A stretch of DNA of 64,000 nt from Myotis daubentonii (Eukaryota > Chordata > Mammalia > Chiroptera > Vespertilionidae). The notes below the pieces were generated by a model. It saw only the letters and a program-made list of their open reading frames with translations. It had not been told where the DNA came from and searched no databases. Positions within the stretch are counted from its first letter, which is position 1. Each line of letters begins with the position of its first letter. Both the position numbers and the translations under genes were made by a program. Positions 1 to 9,224 of this stretch are shown here, one piece after another. Location of the stretch: NCBI RefSeq assembly GCF_963259705.1, contig NC_081847.1, positions 93,410,964 through 93,474,963 of the forward strand, in the 5' to 3' direction.

Positions 1-6
1 TATATA

Positions 7-385
7 CTAGAGGCCTGGTGCACGAATTCCTGCACCAGTGGGGTCCCTCGGCCTGGCCTGCAGAATCGGCCTGAAACCAGCTCTCCGACATTCCCTGAGG
101 GGCCCTGGATTGAGAGAGAGCACAGGCCAGGCTAAGGGACCCCACCGGTGCATGATTGGGATGTGGGAGGGACGCAGGAGGGCTCCAGGGTGTGTCTGGC
201 CAGTCTCACCTGATCACCTGGACCCCAGCAGCAAGCTAACCTACTGGTCAGAGCGTCTGCCACCTGGTGGTCAGTGAACATCATAGCAAGTGGTTGAGCA
301 GCCTTAGCATATCATTAGCATATTATGCTTTGATTGGTTGAACGGACAACCAGACAATAGCATATTAGGCTTTTATTATATAGGA
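7..385 (-). mobile_element. HeliBat-type non-autonomous Helitron, full length
   Basis: Read on the minus strand the element starts TCCTATATAATAAAAGCC and ends in CTAG after a 3' hairpin (GGTGCA...TGCACC around positions 18-38). It lies between a 5' A and a 3' T, as Helitrons do, with no target duplication. It has no coding capacity; the short open frame at 38-277 is only an artefact of its GC-rich interior. A dense set of such copies is typical of vespertilionid bats. Confidence 0.88.
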
Positions 386-402
386 TTTAATCCTCACTCG
401 AG

Positions 403-627
403 GATATTTTTCCATTGATTTTTAGAGAGAGTAGGAGGGGGAAGAGAGAGAGAGAAACATTGATGTGAGAGAGACACATCGATTGGTTGCCTTCTGCATG
501 CATCCTGACCAGGGCCTGGGCTGGGAAGGAGCCTGCAACTGCAGTGTGTGTCCTTGACTGGAATCAAACCCGGGATCCTTCAGTCACAGGCCTATGCTCT
601 ATCCATTGAGCCAAACTGGCTAGGGCC
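403..627 (-). mobile_element. Ves SINE (tRNA-derived)
   Basis: The minus strand reads from a tRNA-like head (CCTAGCCAGTTTGGCTCA at the right edge) with A and B box-like segments, through the characteristic region, to a CT/GA-rich 3' part and an A/T tail on the left. It sits just outside the Helitron at 7-385. Confidence 0.85.
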
Positions 628-964
628 AGGTATATTATTTTTAAGAGACAGCTGATTAATTGTCCCAGCAAATGTTTATTTTAGGAAAATATGGACAGAC
701 CTAGTCCAATTCATTATAAAGTCTACAGCACTGGTCTTTCATGAAATCTCTAACAGTGACTATTTCAGCAATAATAAAAATGCTTGACTGAAATTTTTGA
801 AGGGTTATAACAAGTTCAAAGTTGAACTGTGTGTTGATAAGCAGAGCTCTATACATTCTGAGGTTCAGTTTGATATATAACAGTACCTGAGTTGCCACTG
901 GCAAGTTTCCCATAGATTACATCTCTCTATTCTGTACGCTTCTTGCCAGTCCTACGCTGAGGCA

Positions 965-1345
965 TTTATTCAGGCCACGCTCATCTTCTGCCTAGATTAA
1001 TGCAACGGCCCCCTCTCTCTCTTCTCTGCCTCCAGCCCTGGGAACTTTCCACACTGCAGCCAGCGTGAACTCTCTGAATTGTTATTACTTGCTTACTCCC
1101 CCATTCTCCTCATTGCTTTTGGAATAAAGATTAGATCCCTTAAAGCAACATACAAGACCCCTAACATCTGCAACTTCACATTACTCATGCCACTGTATTT
1201 TATGCTCTTGCCACATCGAGCTACTTCCTGTTCCACAAACACGCTATGCTCTCTCCTACCCCTGGATCTCCTCCTTTCCAATCTTCAAATTTGAATTTAA
1301 CTGTCACTTCCAGAAGTTTTGTTTTTTCTGCCCAACCACGGTCCC
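965..1345 (+). repeat. L2 LINE 3' part (ancient)
   Basis: The order of short phrases (a Leu/Ser-coding-like pyrimidine-rich stretch, 'CTGCAGCCAG', then 'GGAATAAAGATTAGATCCCTTA' style wording and 'GTTCCACAAACACG') follows the well-known L2 3' consensus at low identity. No open frame survives. The assignment is from memory of the consensus. Confidence 0.6.
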
Positions 1346-1420
1346 AAGGTTAAGTGACTTGCCCATCTCTTTCCCTAACGTTTCTTATGGCAGGACTCTT
1401 GTTTTCTTTTTATTTATTTA

Positions 1421-1700
1421 CTAGAGTCCTGGTGCACAATATTCGTGCACTGGGGGTGGAGGGTCCCTCAGCCCAGCCTGTGCCCTCTCGCAGTCTGGGA
1501 CACCTCAGAGGATGTCCGCCTGCTGGCCTCCCCATGGGGAGTGGGCCTAAGCCACAGTCAGACATCCTTAGCACTGCCACTGAGGTGGGCTGCTGCACTG
1601 GCCAGCCATTAGCCCCATCTACACTCCACCATGGCAGGGTGGGGAAAGCAACATTTAGATGTGGACGGACAAACAGGAAGTACCCACCAAGTGATCTACT
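1421..1700 (-). mobile_element. HeliBat-type Helitron, 5' end lost or diverged
   Basis: The 3' terminus is clear on the minus strand: a hairpin around 1430-1460 followed by CTAG at 1421-1424. The interior shares the 'GATGTCTGACTG...GGCCTAAG' block with the copy at 10452. I do not see the usual TCCTATATAATAAAA start, so the left end in element orientation (right end here) is approximate. A GT/G-run microsatellite follows at 1757-1790. Confidence 0.72.
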
Positions 1701-1756
1701 ATTATGAGAGCTCGAAAACAACAATGTTGAAACAATGCCACCAAGACTGGGAACTG

Positions 1757-1758
1757 GT

Positions 1759-1789
<31 letters not shown>

Positions 1790-1790
1790 G
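1757..1790. repeat. (GT)n followed by poly-G
   Basis: Eleven or so GT steps run into about 18 consecutive G. Runs of this kind are often miscounted in assemblies. Confidence 0.9.
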
Positions 1791-2240
1791 CATTCTGAGT
1801 AAATGGAGAGAAACGTTCCTTAAAACTAGATGGGAACAGGTCTTGTAATCAGTGCCTTTCAACAAAATTAAAATAATTTGACCTTTAATGAAAGGTTAAA
1901 CTTACGTTGCCTCTTATGTGCCTTTTCAACCATGTTTGTAATCTGATTTAACACCACTTGGTCATGTATGTTACTCCATCACTCTTAAAGTCAGATTCCT
2001 TGAAATGATTGCTATCCCCTTACACTTTGGGGGAAACGGGTTCTCTAGGTATAGAAACTTTATTTAAAAAGTACAAGAAACTAGGAATGTAGAGTAGGGT
2101 AGTCCAAGGGAGTAGACTATGGGATTCTGAGTCTGGGTTGCAAAAAAACTGTGAGATTCAAGGTTGTGTGAGGCTCACTGGGTTTCAATCTGCACAGATA
2201 AAAATTTGAATATCTTTTAATTTTCAGGGTGTTTTTTTTT
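1791..2240. other. Non-coding, nothing recognised
   Basis: AT-rich single-copy-looking DNA with a poly-T at 2231-2246. I see no gene, RNA or recognisable repeat. Confidence 0.5.
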
Positions 2241-2247
2241 TTTTTTA

Positions 2248-2284
2248 CTTACACCCTATTTTGGAGTGTACAGTGTTCCCTCCC
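2248..2284 (+). mobile_element. MLT1-type MaLR LTR, left fragment (split by ERV)
   Basis: 'ATTTTGGAGTGTACAGTGTT' followed by CCTCCC is the diverged beginning of an MLT1-like LTR. It resumes at 4955 after the retroviral insertion. The last six bases (2279-2284) are the left copy of the target duplication. Confidence 0.55.
2279..2284. repeat. 6-bp target site duplication, left copy (CCTCCC)
   Basis: An identical CCTCCC occurs at 4949-4954, directly outside the other LTR. Six base pairs is the size made by class II (betaretrovirus-like) integrases. Confidence 0.9.
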
Positions 2285-3011
2285 TGCCGGGGTCCAGCCC
2301 CAGCGGGTCCAGGGGTCCCCAAAGGCGTGGACGGAGTCGGCGAAGAAGGAATGACACGGAGACAGCGTTCAGTTGATCAGCAGCCTAGCCAGGATCTCCA
2401 GCCAAGTTCTGGTCTCGATCTCCAGAGAGGTTCTGCTTCAGATCTCCAGCCAGGTTCAGTCCGGGTTCTCCAGCCAGGTTCTAGTCAGGCTCTCCTGCCA
2501 ATCTCCGCAGTCAGGTTCAGTCCAGGATCCCCTGCCATGTTCTCCCGCTAGGCTCTGTCTCTAGGCTCCGAGGCCAGTCCCTCTCCAGGATCCTCCGGCA
2601 TGCTCTCTCCAGCGAAGTTCTTCTGTCTCTAGTTCTGTGTTCTAAATTCTGTGTTCTGAGTTCTGAGTGTTTCTGTCTTGTTACAACTGTATTTATACCA
2701 GTTGATTCAATCCTATCAATCTCTATTACAAAGGTTAGGGCGTTTCTTATCTCCATTCCAGGGAGAAAAGATTATGTAGTTTAAGCATGATTGTTCGTAG
2801 TTAAAGGGATTAATTACCCGCCTGGCACTTAGTTGAGGGGTTTTATTCCCTCCCTAACTTCAGGGGAAAATCCCTACCTGGGGATTCAACCTTTCTCGGA
2901 GAGGTGACCTTGGTTAAAACCCAGCGCCAAGAAGGTGAGCAAACATATTAAGAACCGTATGCCATATATGCCAGGTCCCTTGAAACAGCAAGGATGGACC
3001 GGCTCCCGGCA
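2285..3011 (-). repeat. 3' LTR of the ERV-like element
   Basis: 727 bp, TG...CA. The minus strand has a TATA box (TATAAATAC, about 2690-2698), then a purine-rich region built of loose 'GAACCTGGCTGGAGA' repeats that corresponds to R/U5. An AATAAA-like motif at about 2838-2844 lies before the TATA box, so it is not the obvious poly(A) signal. The open frames inside (for example 2261-2551 +) recur unchanged in the other LTR and are not genes. Confidence 0.9.
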
Positions 3012-3038
3012 AATTCCCCCTTTTTTATTTTTTAAAAG
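3012..3038 (-). promoter_or_regulatory. Polypurine tract next to the 3' LTR
   Basis: On the minus strand an A-rich run followed by AAAAAAGGGGGAATT abuts the LTR start TGCCGG. This is the position and composition of a plus-strand-primer polypurine tract. Confidence 0.8.
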
Positions 3039-3350
3039 CAAGCATTAAAAAGAAAAACCTGAAACGCTCTCTTGTATCCATTTTAAGAGTAGGATTGGCG
3101 CTTTCTGCTATTACCTGAGTCCTGATCTATCACCCCAGGGAGAGCTTGCCAATCCTGCACTTTCCCGGGGTGGAAAGGCTGCAGTGGGGTTAAGGATAAG
3201 GCTCCTTGGGCCTACCTTCTCCCATGCCTCTACATTTACCTTTCCGGCACCTTTCCTTCCTCAGAAAAGCATGGACGTATTTCTTGTATAAAATGTTCTG
3301 TCTGACTGGGAGTAACCTTAATTCCTCTGCTAACAAGCATATATGTTAAA

Positions 3351-3464
3351 AGATCAATACGGAGTCTTTTTTCTTTAGACTCAGTATGGCACATCTTCTT
3401 AATCTAAAGATCAATACAGAGTCTTCTTTCTTTGGACTCAGTATGGCACATCTTCTCAATCTAA
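3351..3464 (-). repeat. 57-bp direct repeat, two copies, in ERV interior
   Basis: Units start at 3351 and 3408 with the same 'AGATCAATAC' and run through 'CTCAGTATGGCACATCTTCT'. They differ at a few positions, so this duplication is older than the LTR pair. Function unknown. Confidence 0.85.
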
Positions 3465-3471
3465 GTTCTGT

Positions 3472-4201
3472 ACTATCCACCTTCTTACCCTATTTATCCT
3501 CTATAGGGGGGTCTGTAGCACCCTGGTGGAGTCCTATCCGTCCTGAGTGTGGGGTTCTCAATGGGGGGGGGCTTTACCTAAGGGAATCCTGTTCCAGGGG
3601 TTCCCAAAGGTGTGGACGGAGTCGGCGAAGACTATCCACCCTCTTCCTACGGTGGAGTCTGATCCGTCCCGAGTGTGGGGGTTCTCAATGGGGGAGGGGG
3701 GCTTACCTAGGGGAATCCTGTTCCAGGGGTTCCCAAAGGTGTGGACGGAGTCGGCGAAGACTATCCACCCTCTTCCTACGGTGGAGTCTGATCCGTCCCG
3801 AGTGTGGGGGTTCTCAATGGGGGAGGGGGGCTTACCTAGGGGAATCCTGTTCCAGGGGTTCCCAAAGGTGTGGACGGAGTCGGCGAAGACTATCCACCCT
3901 CTTCCTACGGTGGAGTCTGATCCGTCCCGAGTGTGGAGGTTCTCAATGGGGCGGCTTACCTAAGGGAATCCTGTTCCAGGGGTTCCCAAAGGTGTGGACG
4001 GAGTTGGCGAAGACTATCCACCCTCTTCCTACGGTGGAGTCTGATCCGTCCCGAGTGTGGGGTTCTCAATGAGGTGGGGGCTTACCTAAGGGAATCCTGT
4101 TCCAGGCATTCCCAAAGGTGTGGACGGAGTCGGCGAAGACTATCCACCCTCTTCCTACGGTGGAGTCCGATCCGTCCCGAGTGCGGGGCGCTTACCTAGG
4201 G
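3472..4201 (-). repeat. Leader-module tandem array (about 125-bp units)
   Basis: The anchor 'CTATCCACC' recurs at 3472, 3632, 3761, 3890, 4014 and 4140, giving spacings of 160, 129, 129, 124 and 126. Each complete unit reads, on the minus strand, a piece matching the LTR end (U5), a truncated primer-site remnant, and a leader with a splice-donor-like AGGTAAG. The last unit (4140-4201) is the genuine leader next to the intact primer site. Long frames across the array (for example 228 aa from 3386) are products of the repeat and not proteins. Confidence 0.85.
4191..4200 (-). promoter_or_regulatory. Candidate retroviral 5' splice donor
   Basis: The minus strand reads CCTAGGTAAG about 10 bp after the primer site, a near-consensus donor. 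Matching sites lie in the array at about 4081-4090, 3955-3964, 3831-3840, 3702-3711 and 3572-3581 (the last slightly altered). Use of any of them is an inference. Confidence 0.5.
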
Positions 4202-4219
4202 GTCCCTGTTCGGGCGCCA
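4202..4219 (-). promoter_or_regulatory. Primer binding site, tRNA-Lys3 type
   Basis: The minus strand reads TGGCGCCCGAACAGGGAC, 18 bases identical to the Lys3 primer site known from MMTV and the lentiviruses. It starts two bases inside the 5' LTR end, the standard spacing. It fixes the element's orientation. Confidence 0.93.
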
Positions 4220-4221
4220 GA

Positions 4222-4948
4222 TGCCGGGGTCCAGCCCCAGCGGGTCCAGGGGTCCCCAAAGGCGTGGACGGAGTCGGCGAAGAAGGAATGACACGGAGAC
4301 AGCGTTCAGTTGATCAGCAGCCTAGCCAGGATCTCCAGCCAAGTTCTGGTCTCGATCTCCAGAGAGGTTCTGCTTCAGATCTCCAGCCAGGTTCAGTCCG
4401 GGTTCTCCAGCCAGGTTCTAGTCAGGCTCTCCTGCCAATCTCCGCAGTCAGGTTCAGTCCAGGATCCCCTGCCATGTTCTCCCGCTAGGCTCTGTCTCTA
4501 GGCTCCGAGGCCAGTCCCTCTCCAGGATCCTCCGGCATGCTCTCTCCAGCGAAGTTCTTCTGTCTCTAGTTCTGTGTTCTAAATTCTGTGTTCTGAGTTC
4601 TGAGTGTTTCTGTCTTGTTACAACTGTATTTATACCAGTTGATTCAATCCTATCAATCTCTATTACAAAGGTTAGGGCGTTTCTTATCTCCATTCCAGGG
4701 AGAAAAGATTATGTAGTTTAAGCATGATTGTTCGTAGTTAAAGGGATTAATTACCCGCCTGGCACTTAGTTGAGGGGTTTTATTCCCTCCCTAACTTCAG
4801 GGGAAAATCCCTACCTGGGGATTCAACCTTTCTCGGAGAGGTGACCTTGGTTAAAACCCAGCGCCAAGAAGGTGAGCAAACATATTAAGAACCGTATGCC
4901 ATATATGCCAGGTCCCTTGAAACAGCAAGGATGGACCGGCTCCCGGCA
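4222..4948 (-). repeat. 5' LTR of the ERV-like element
   Basis: 727 bp; base-by-base reading found no difference from 2285-3011. The TATA box is at about 4627-4635 on the minus strand. Flanked on the right by the second CCTCCC target copy (4949-4954). Confidence 0.9.
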
Positions 4949-4954
4949 CCTCCC

Positions 4955-5300
4955 AAATTCATATTGCAGCCCTAACCATTAGGGCTGCAGAATGTGACTG
5001 CATAAGGTCTGAAAGGGTGTGATTAAATTACAATGAGGTCATCAGGAGGGGCCATCATCCAATATGACTGGTGTCCTTTAAGAAGATATAAGGACACAGA
5101 CAGATGCATGGGGAAGTGATGTGAAGACGTAGTGAGAAGGTAGCCAACTACAAGTCAAGGAGAGAGAGGCCTTATAGGAAACCAACCCTGCCACACCTTG
5201 ATCTTGGACTTCCGGACTCTGGAATTGTGGGAAAATAAGCATCTGTTGCTTCTGCCACCGGTTGGTGGTACTTTGTTATGGCAGCTCTAACTAAATCACC
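4955..5300 (+). mobile_element. MLT1-type MaLR LTR, main part
   Basis: 'AAATTCATATTGCAGCCCTAA', 'AAATTACAATGAGGTCATCA', 'GGTGTCCTTTAAGAAGA', 'CCTTGATCTTGGACTTCC' and 'TTTGTTATGGCAGC' follow the MLT1 LTR order. It continues from 2248-2284; the ERV-like element is inserted into it. Confidence 0.72.
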
Positions 5301-5866
5301 CTCAATCATAATTCTTGCAATTTTTAGCGGACAAATTTCCTACATCCCTCTAGGATGCATTTTCTCGCATGAATTATGTCACCTCTAAGGGTTTTGGACA
5401 GCCCGCCAGTTTGTAACATGATTAGAACAACAGCAAAATAGTGAAAACGGATCTCAAATACCAGGAATGCTGCCAGCATTCTTCAGGCAGTGAGCGAGGG
5501 CCTGCTGTTTCCTGTCATCGGAGAGCCCGTGGGATCCAGTTCGTGGGTGTGCAGTTCCAACTGGGTACGTTTCTTTAACAAACACTAAAACCCAGCAAGT
5601 CTCTGAGTTGCTGCTGTTTTCGGGTGGAAAAGTCCAAAGAGATGGAGGATTTCAGTGGGAATGCCACTGGTAAAAATGTAAGGAGAACTCAAGAAATCTT
5701 CCCTCTTCAGATCACTTCAGCCAAATGAAAGGTTCATTCATAACCACATTCAAAATCTCTCCAGAAATAAGTATACGACCGACCCTAAATCTAATCAGAC
5801 ATCTACCGGGTGAGTTATGATTTTCATTAAAAATGTAGGCTAGAAGCAAAAATTATTGACTTGCTA

Positions 5867-5906
<40 letters not shown>

Positions 5907-6108
5907 TGCAGACATAAGGGGTCCTTATATTATGATTAACAAACTAATCATTTCCACACATCTGGAACAAGGCCCACATGGAGAATATTCCTAAAGGAGA
6001 AATTATTCTGTTTTAAAAGATGTTCCAAACCATGAAATGATAACACAACCTCTACATTAACTCATGATTGGTGATGTATATTCACTATCAACAAACAGCA
6101 ATCTGACG
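5301..6108. other. Non-coding; one (GT)n microsatellite
   Basis: Nothing recognisable except the GT run at 5869-5905. Confidence 0.5.
5869..5905. repeat. (GT)n microsatellite
   Basis: About 18 uninterrupted GT steps. Confidence 0.95.
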
Positions 6109-6116
6109 CCCTAGAC

Positions 6117-6327
6117 CACTGGTTCTCAACCTTCTGGCCCTTTAAATACAGTTTCTCATGTTGTGACCCAACCATAAAATTATTTTCGTTGCTACTTCAT
6201 AACTGTCATGTTGCTACTGTTATGAATCGTCATGTAAATATCTGATATGCAGGATGTCTTAAGCAACCCCTGTGAAAGGGTCGTTCGACCGCCAAAGGGG
6301 TCGCGACCCACAGGTTGAGAACCGCTG
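6117..6327 (-). mobile_element. SPIN-like non-autonomous hAT element
   Basis: Terminal inverted repeats are CACTGGTTCTCAACC on the left and GGTTGAGAACCGCTG on the right. An 8-bp target duplication flanks it, CCCTAGAC (6109-6116) and CCCTATAC (6328-6335). The interior ('GGTCGCGACCCAC', 'GTAGCAACGAAAATAAT' on the minus strand) matches my memory of the SPIN family. It shares its sequence with the copy at 33096-33307. Confidence 0.85.
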
Positions 6328-6335
6328 CCCTATAC

Positions 6336-6862
6336 TCTCAGCCCTGCCGTGGCATCCGGTGCACATAAAAGACTGGGCATGCCTTCCCATGTCCCACCAG
6401 CCCTCCAGGAACTGCTCCTTCCTACTCACTAGCCTCCGCTCATAAGGTCTCAGCGTGCCACTGTCCATTTGGCTGCCTTGCTAGTCCCTAAATACACCAA
6501 ACCCTCACCTCAGGGCCTTTGCACGTGCTATTCCCTTGGCTTTGGGCTTAGTTTATTCCTTCCCATCTGTAAAGACTCAACTCTAACATCACCTCCTTTC
6601 CTGGACTATCTCATGTCTGCTTCCCCCTATTAACTCTCATGTGACCCTAGTTATGTCCTATAGAAACACTCTGAGTCTTCACTTACCATGTTGATGTAGC
6701 TTCCATACTGTTCAGTGTCCTTTTCCTGCTGGAGCACAAGTGGCCTGTAACTGGTAACGTCCCAGAAGGCAAATAGCTTGTTTTTCTTGTTTACAGGTCA
6801 GTCTCTAGAGGCAACTGTGCAGATGGAGATGCTCAATAGATACTCAATGAATAAATAAACGA
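6336..6862 (+). repeat. L2 LINE 3' end (ancient)
   Basis: 'CCTCAGGGCCTTTGCACGTG', 'ACTCAACTCTAACATCACCTCC' type wording and a terminal 'CTCAATAGATACTCAATGAATAA' follow the L2 3' end. The SPIN-like element sits at or near its 5' limit. Confidence 0.72.
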
Positions 6863-9108
6863 TAGGATTTCCATATATACATATATGCAGTATTATATAA
6901 CCATGCTTTCAATCTTAGCCCATTTTCTTGACAATATTTTTGTTTTTTCAAAACTTGGAGACATGCTAGATTATTTGGTCTTTTTCATGGGTCTTATTTT
7001 AAGTTTCATTTTACTCCATCGAATGAATAAATCATGCTTGCCTGCCATTTGCCAGGCACCGTACTAGGCACCTGATATGACTCTGTACTCTTCCTCCCAA
7101 CCCTCTCTCCATTTTCCGTAGTTCTCTGAGATCATGGAAGAACAACCGATACAAATATTCTTAGGATTTGTGTGCCCTCAACACTTCCATCTGAAGCAGG
7201 AGATAGAAATGCTATGCCTGCAGACCTGTAATTCTGTTGGTGCTGCGGTTCCGTTTTCATTATTTTAGGTTCCTACCAACCCCTTGTACTGATACAGTGG
7301 ATACACGCCATAAAGGATTGCACCACGGCCTGGGTAGCCCTCTGCGTTACTGTCCTGCGTCCAAGAAATACATGGCCAGGAGGAGAAGCTTTGGGGAAAG
7401 GCGTTTTTCTCGGGCAGGAACAATTTCCATTTGAAAACGAATGTTTAAAGGAGGCCAGTTCCATCTGCTAATGTGACAGGTGACCTAACGCCTATGAAAA
7501 ATGCCTTGGCTTTCCCCCCAGGCTCTCCTATTCCAGAAAAGCAGGCAGGAATGGCGAACTCTGGGCCTTGATTGCCCCGCACGAGGCTGTGTCCTTGCTG
7601 GTGAGGTGGTGCTTTGCCGCTCTCTGCTCACCCTTCAAGCTGCAGCCATAAACGTGCTCGCCGCCTACGGCAATGCGTTATGGTCAAGTTAAAACCACTT
7701 CATTGCACTTCATCCAAAGGGTGATGTAAACGTTTGCTCATAACTAGGGAGTGTCTATTGAACATTCCAACTGTGTGTGTGTGTTCCGGGCATTTACCAC
7801 ATGACAATAAAGCCATTAAGTGGGACATGCGTGTTCCTACATTCCTTCTGGAGCCTTCGCTCTCCTCCTGCTTCATCATTACATTGACACGCATGTCCCT
7901 TTCCCCTCCCGGGAAAGTCCCCGGGCAGCGGGAGGACAGACGTCCCCTGTGTTGGGGGAAATCTTTGCATGTCTAGCCCAGAGGTGCAGACAGCGCCCAG
8001 AAGTTGGCAGACTGGCATTTCACCGCTCTGCCCGTGGTGGTTGGGAAAGGAGATGGGGAGCTCTGCCGTTGCAGGGTTTGCATCTGTGCATGTGATTTAG
8101 CGCTTCATGCAGCGCAGTCAAGTGTGTCTGCAAAATGCAGACTGAACACCGAGGTGCAGATTCATGGTCCCGCCCATCAAAATGCAAAATAAAGCATAAA
8201 AGACGCGCCAGCTCTGATGCTGTGGAGGCATCTGACAGACGGCACTGAATCAGTGAGGACGCTACAGAGTTCCTCTCCGCCCGAGAACTTTCCAGTGTCA
8301 TGCTGGGCTGGGATGGCGACGGTAAGAATTCAAGTGCTCAGCGCAGTGGCCAGAAGGTAAACGTGAACCAGGAGACAAGGGAAGACGCAGCAGGTACGAG
8401 ATCCTGAGGGAATAGCGATATCATGTCGTGGAGGTGTTCTTGCCATTCCGACAATTCAATGCTTAAATCTGATTCTCCGTGAACTTCACTGTGCCAGCGG
8501 TGGCAGGGAGTTGCCTGAGGATGCATCCCTTCTTGGAGAGTTCATTCTTGGGGTCACCATGTGCTGAGAAGTGTTCTGAGAGTGGAATTTAGCAAGAGCT
8601 CACGTCCAGGCCTTGTTGACTTTCACCACAGCACCTAAGAGTCAAGCCCCTTTCATCATTATAAGAAATAGTATATTTTCCCCTTTAACATAGTCTCTCA
8701 GGTTTTAACTCTCACACTTGTGAATGCCCACACACGCAACAGCAAGAACATGGATATTTAGTAAATATGGATTTCCTTCCTTTCCTCTAAGTACTACGAG
8801 AGAATTTTTAACTCATTTTTAATGCAAGCAGGGAAAGACTTCAAAGTAGAGCAAATCTCCAAATAGCGTTTAGAATAAGTGTGTGTTGATATAGATTCAG
8901 AAAAAGTAATTACCTAAAAAAATATGAATCTAATGGTAGGAAGCAGAAGGGGTTCTGTTTTCAGCTCTTTTGAGTATCAACTTTGGGAAATAATATTGGT
9001 AATACAGTGCTGCTACGATAAACTTTATGAGGCTAACAAATATAAGATTTCTTGAAGTTTACATTAATTTTTCATCTTCTACATTCGTTTTTCAAAAATC
9101 ATTACTAA
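6863..9108. other. Non-coding, largely repeat-free
   Basis: No recognisable transposon. 7.55-8.30 kb is richer in CpG than its surroundings and has short overlapping open frames on both strands, none with protein-like conservation that I recognise. A Hox-like AT block ('CATCAAAATGCAAAATAAAG', about 8176-8195) could be regulatory. Confidence 0.45.
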
Positions 9109-9224
9109 GTGCTCACTTCGGCAGCACACATACTAAAATTGGAACGACACAGAGAAGGTTAGCATGGTCCCTGCGGAGGATGACATGCAAATTCGTGAAG
9201 CGTTCCTCATTTAAAAAAAAAAAA
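9109..9224 (+). pseudogene. U6 snRNA retropseudogene
   Basis: 'GTGCTCACTTCGGCAGCACA', 'AAAATTGGAACGA', 'TTAGCATGG' and 'CAAATTCGTGAAGCGTTCC' follow U6 snRNA almost end to end. Several substitutions are present (for example CTCACTTC for CTCGCTTC) and a base is missing near 'CCCTGCGGAGGATGAC'. An A-run (9213-9224) replaces the pol III T-stretch terminator, which indicates an L1-mediated copy and not an expressed gene. I see no proximal promoter elements upstream. Confidence 0.9.

Larger units (their letters stand above)
2285..4948 (-). mobile_element. Non-autonomous class II ERV-like LTR element, complete
   Basis: The element is flanked by two direct 727-bp LTRs (2285-3011 and 4222-4948) that begin TG and end CA and look identical on reading. 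Orientation is minus: the TATA box, primer binding site and polypurine tract all read that way, so 4222-4948 is the 5' LTR. The perfect 6-bp target duplication and a Lys3-type primer site place it with class II, betaretrovirus-like elements. The interior (3012-4221) is only 1.2 kb and carries no gag, protease, pol or env that I can recognise. It would depend on proteins from another element. If the CpG island at 15 kb is the CHST9 promoter, the element lies about 10 kb upstream of it, in antisense. Confidence 0.9.

Noticed and set aside
3386..4199. 228-, 138- and 88-codon frames with repeated peptide units
   Set aside because: They translate the non-coding leader array of the ERV-like element on the wrong strand.
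3472..4201. Regular repeats that could suggest a CRISPR array
   Set aside because: Units are contiguous without unique spacers, about 125 bp long, inside a retroviral leader in a mammalian genome.
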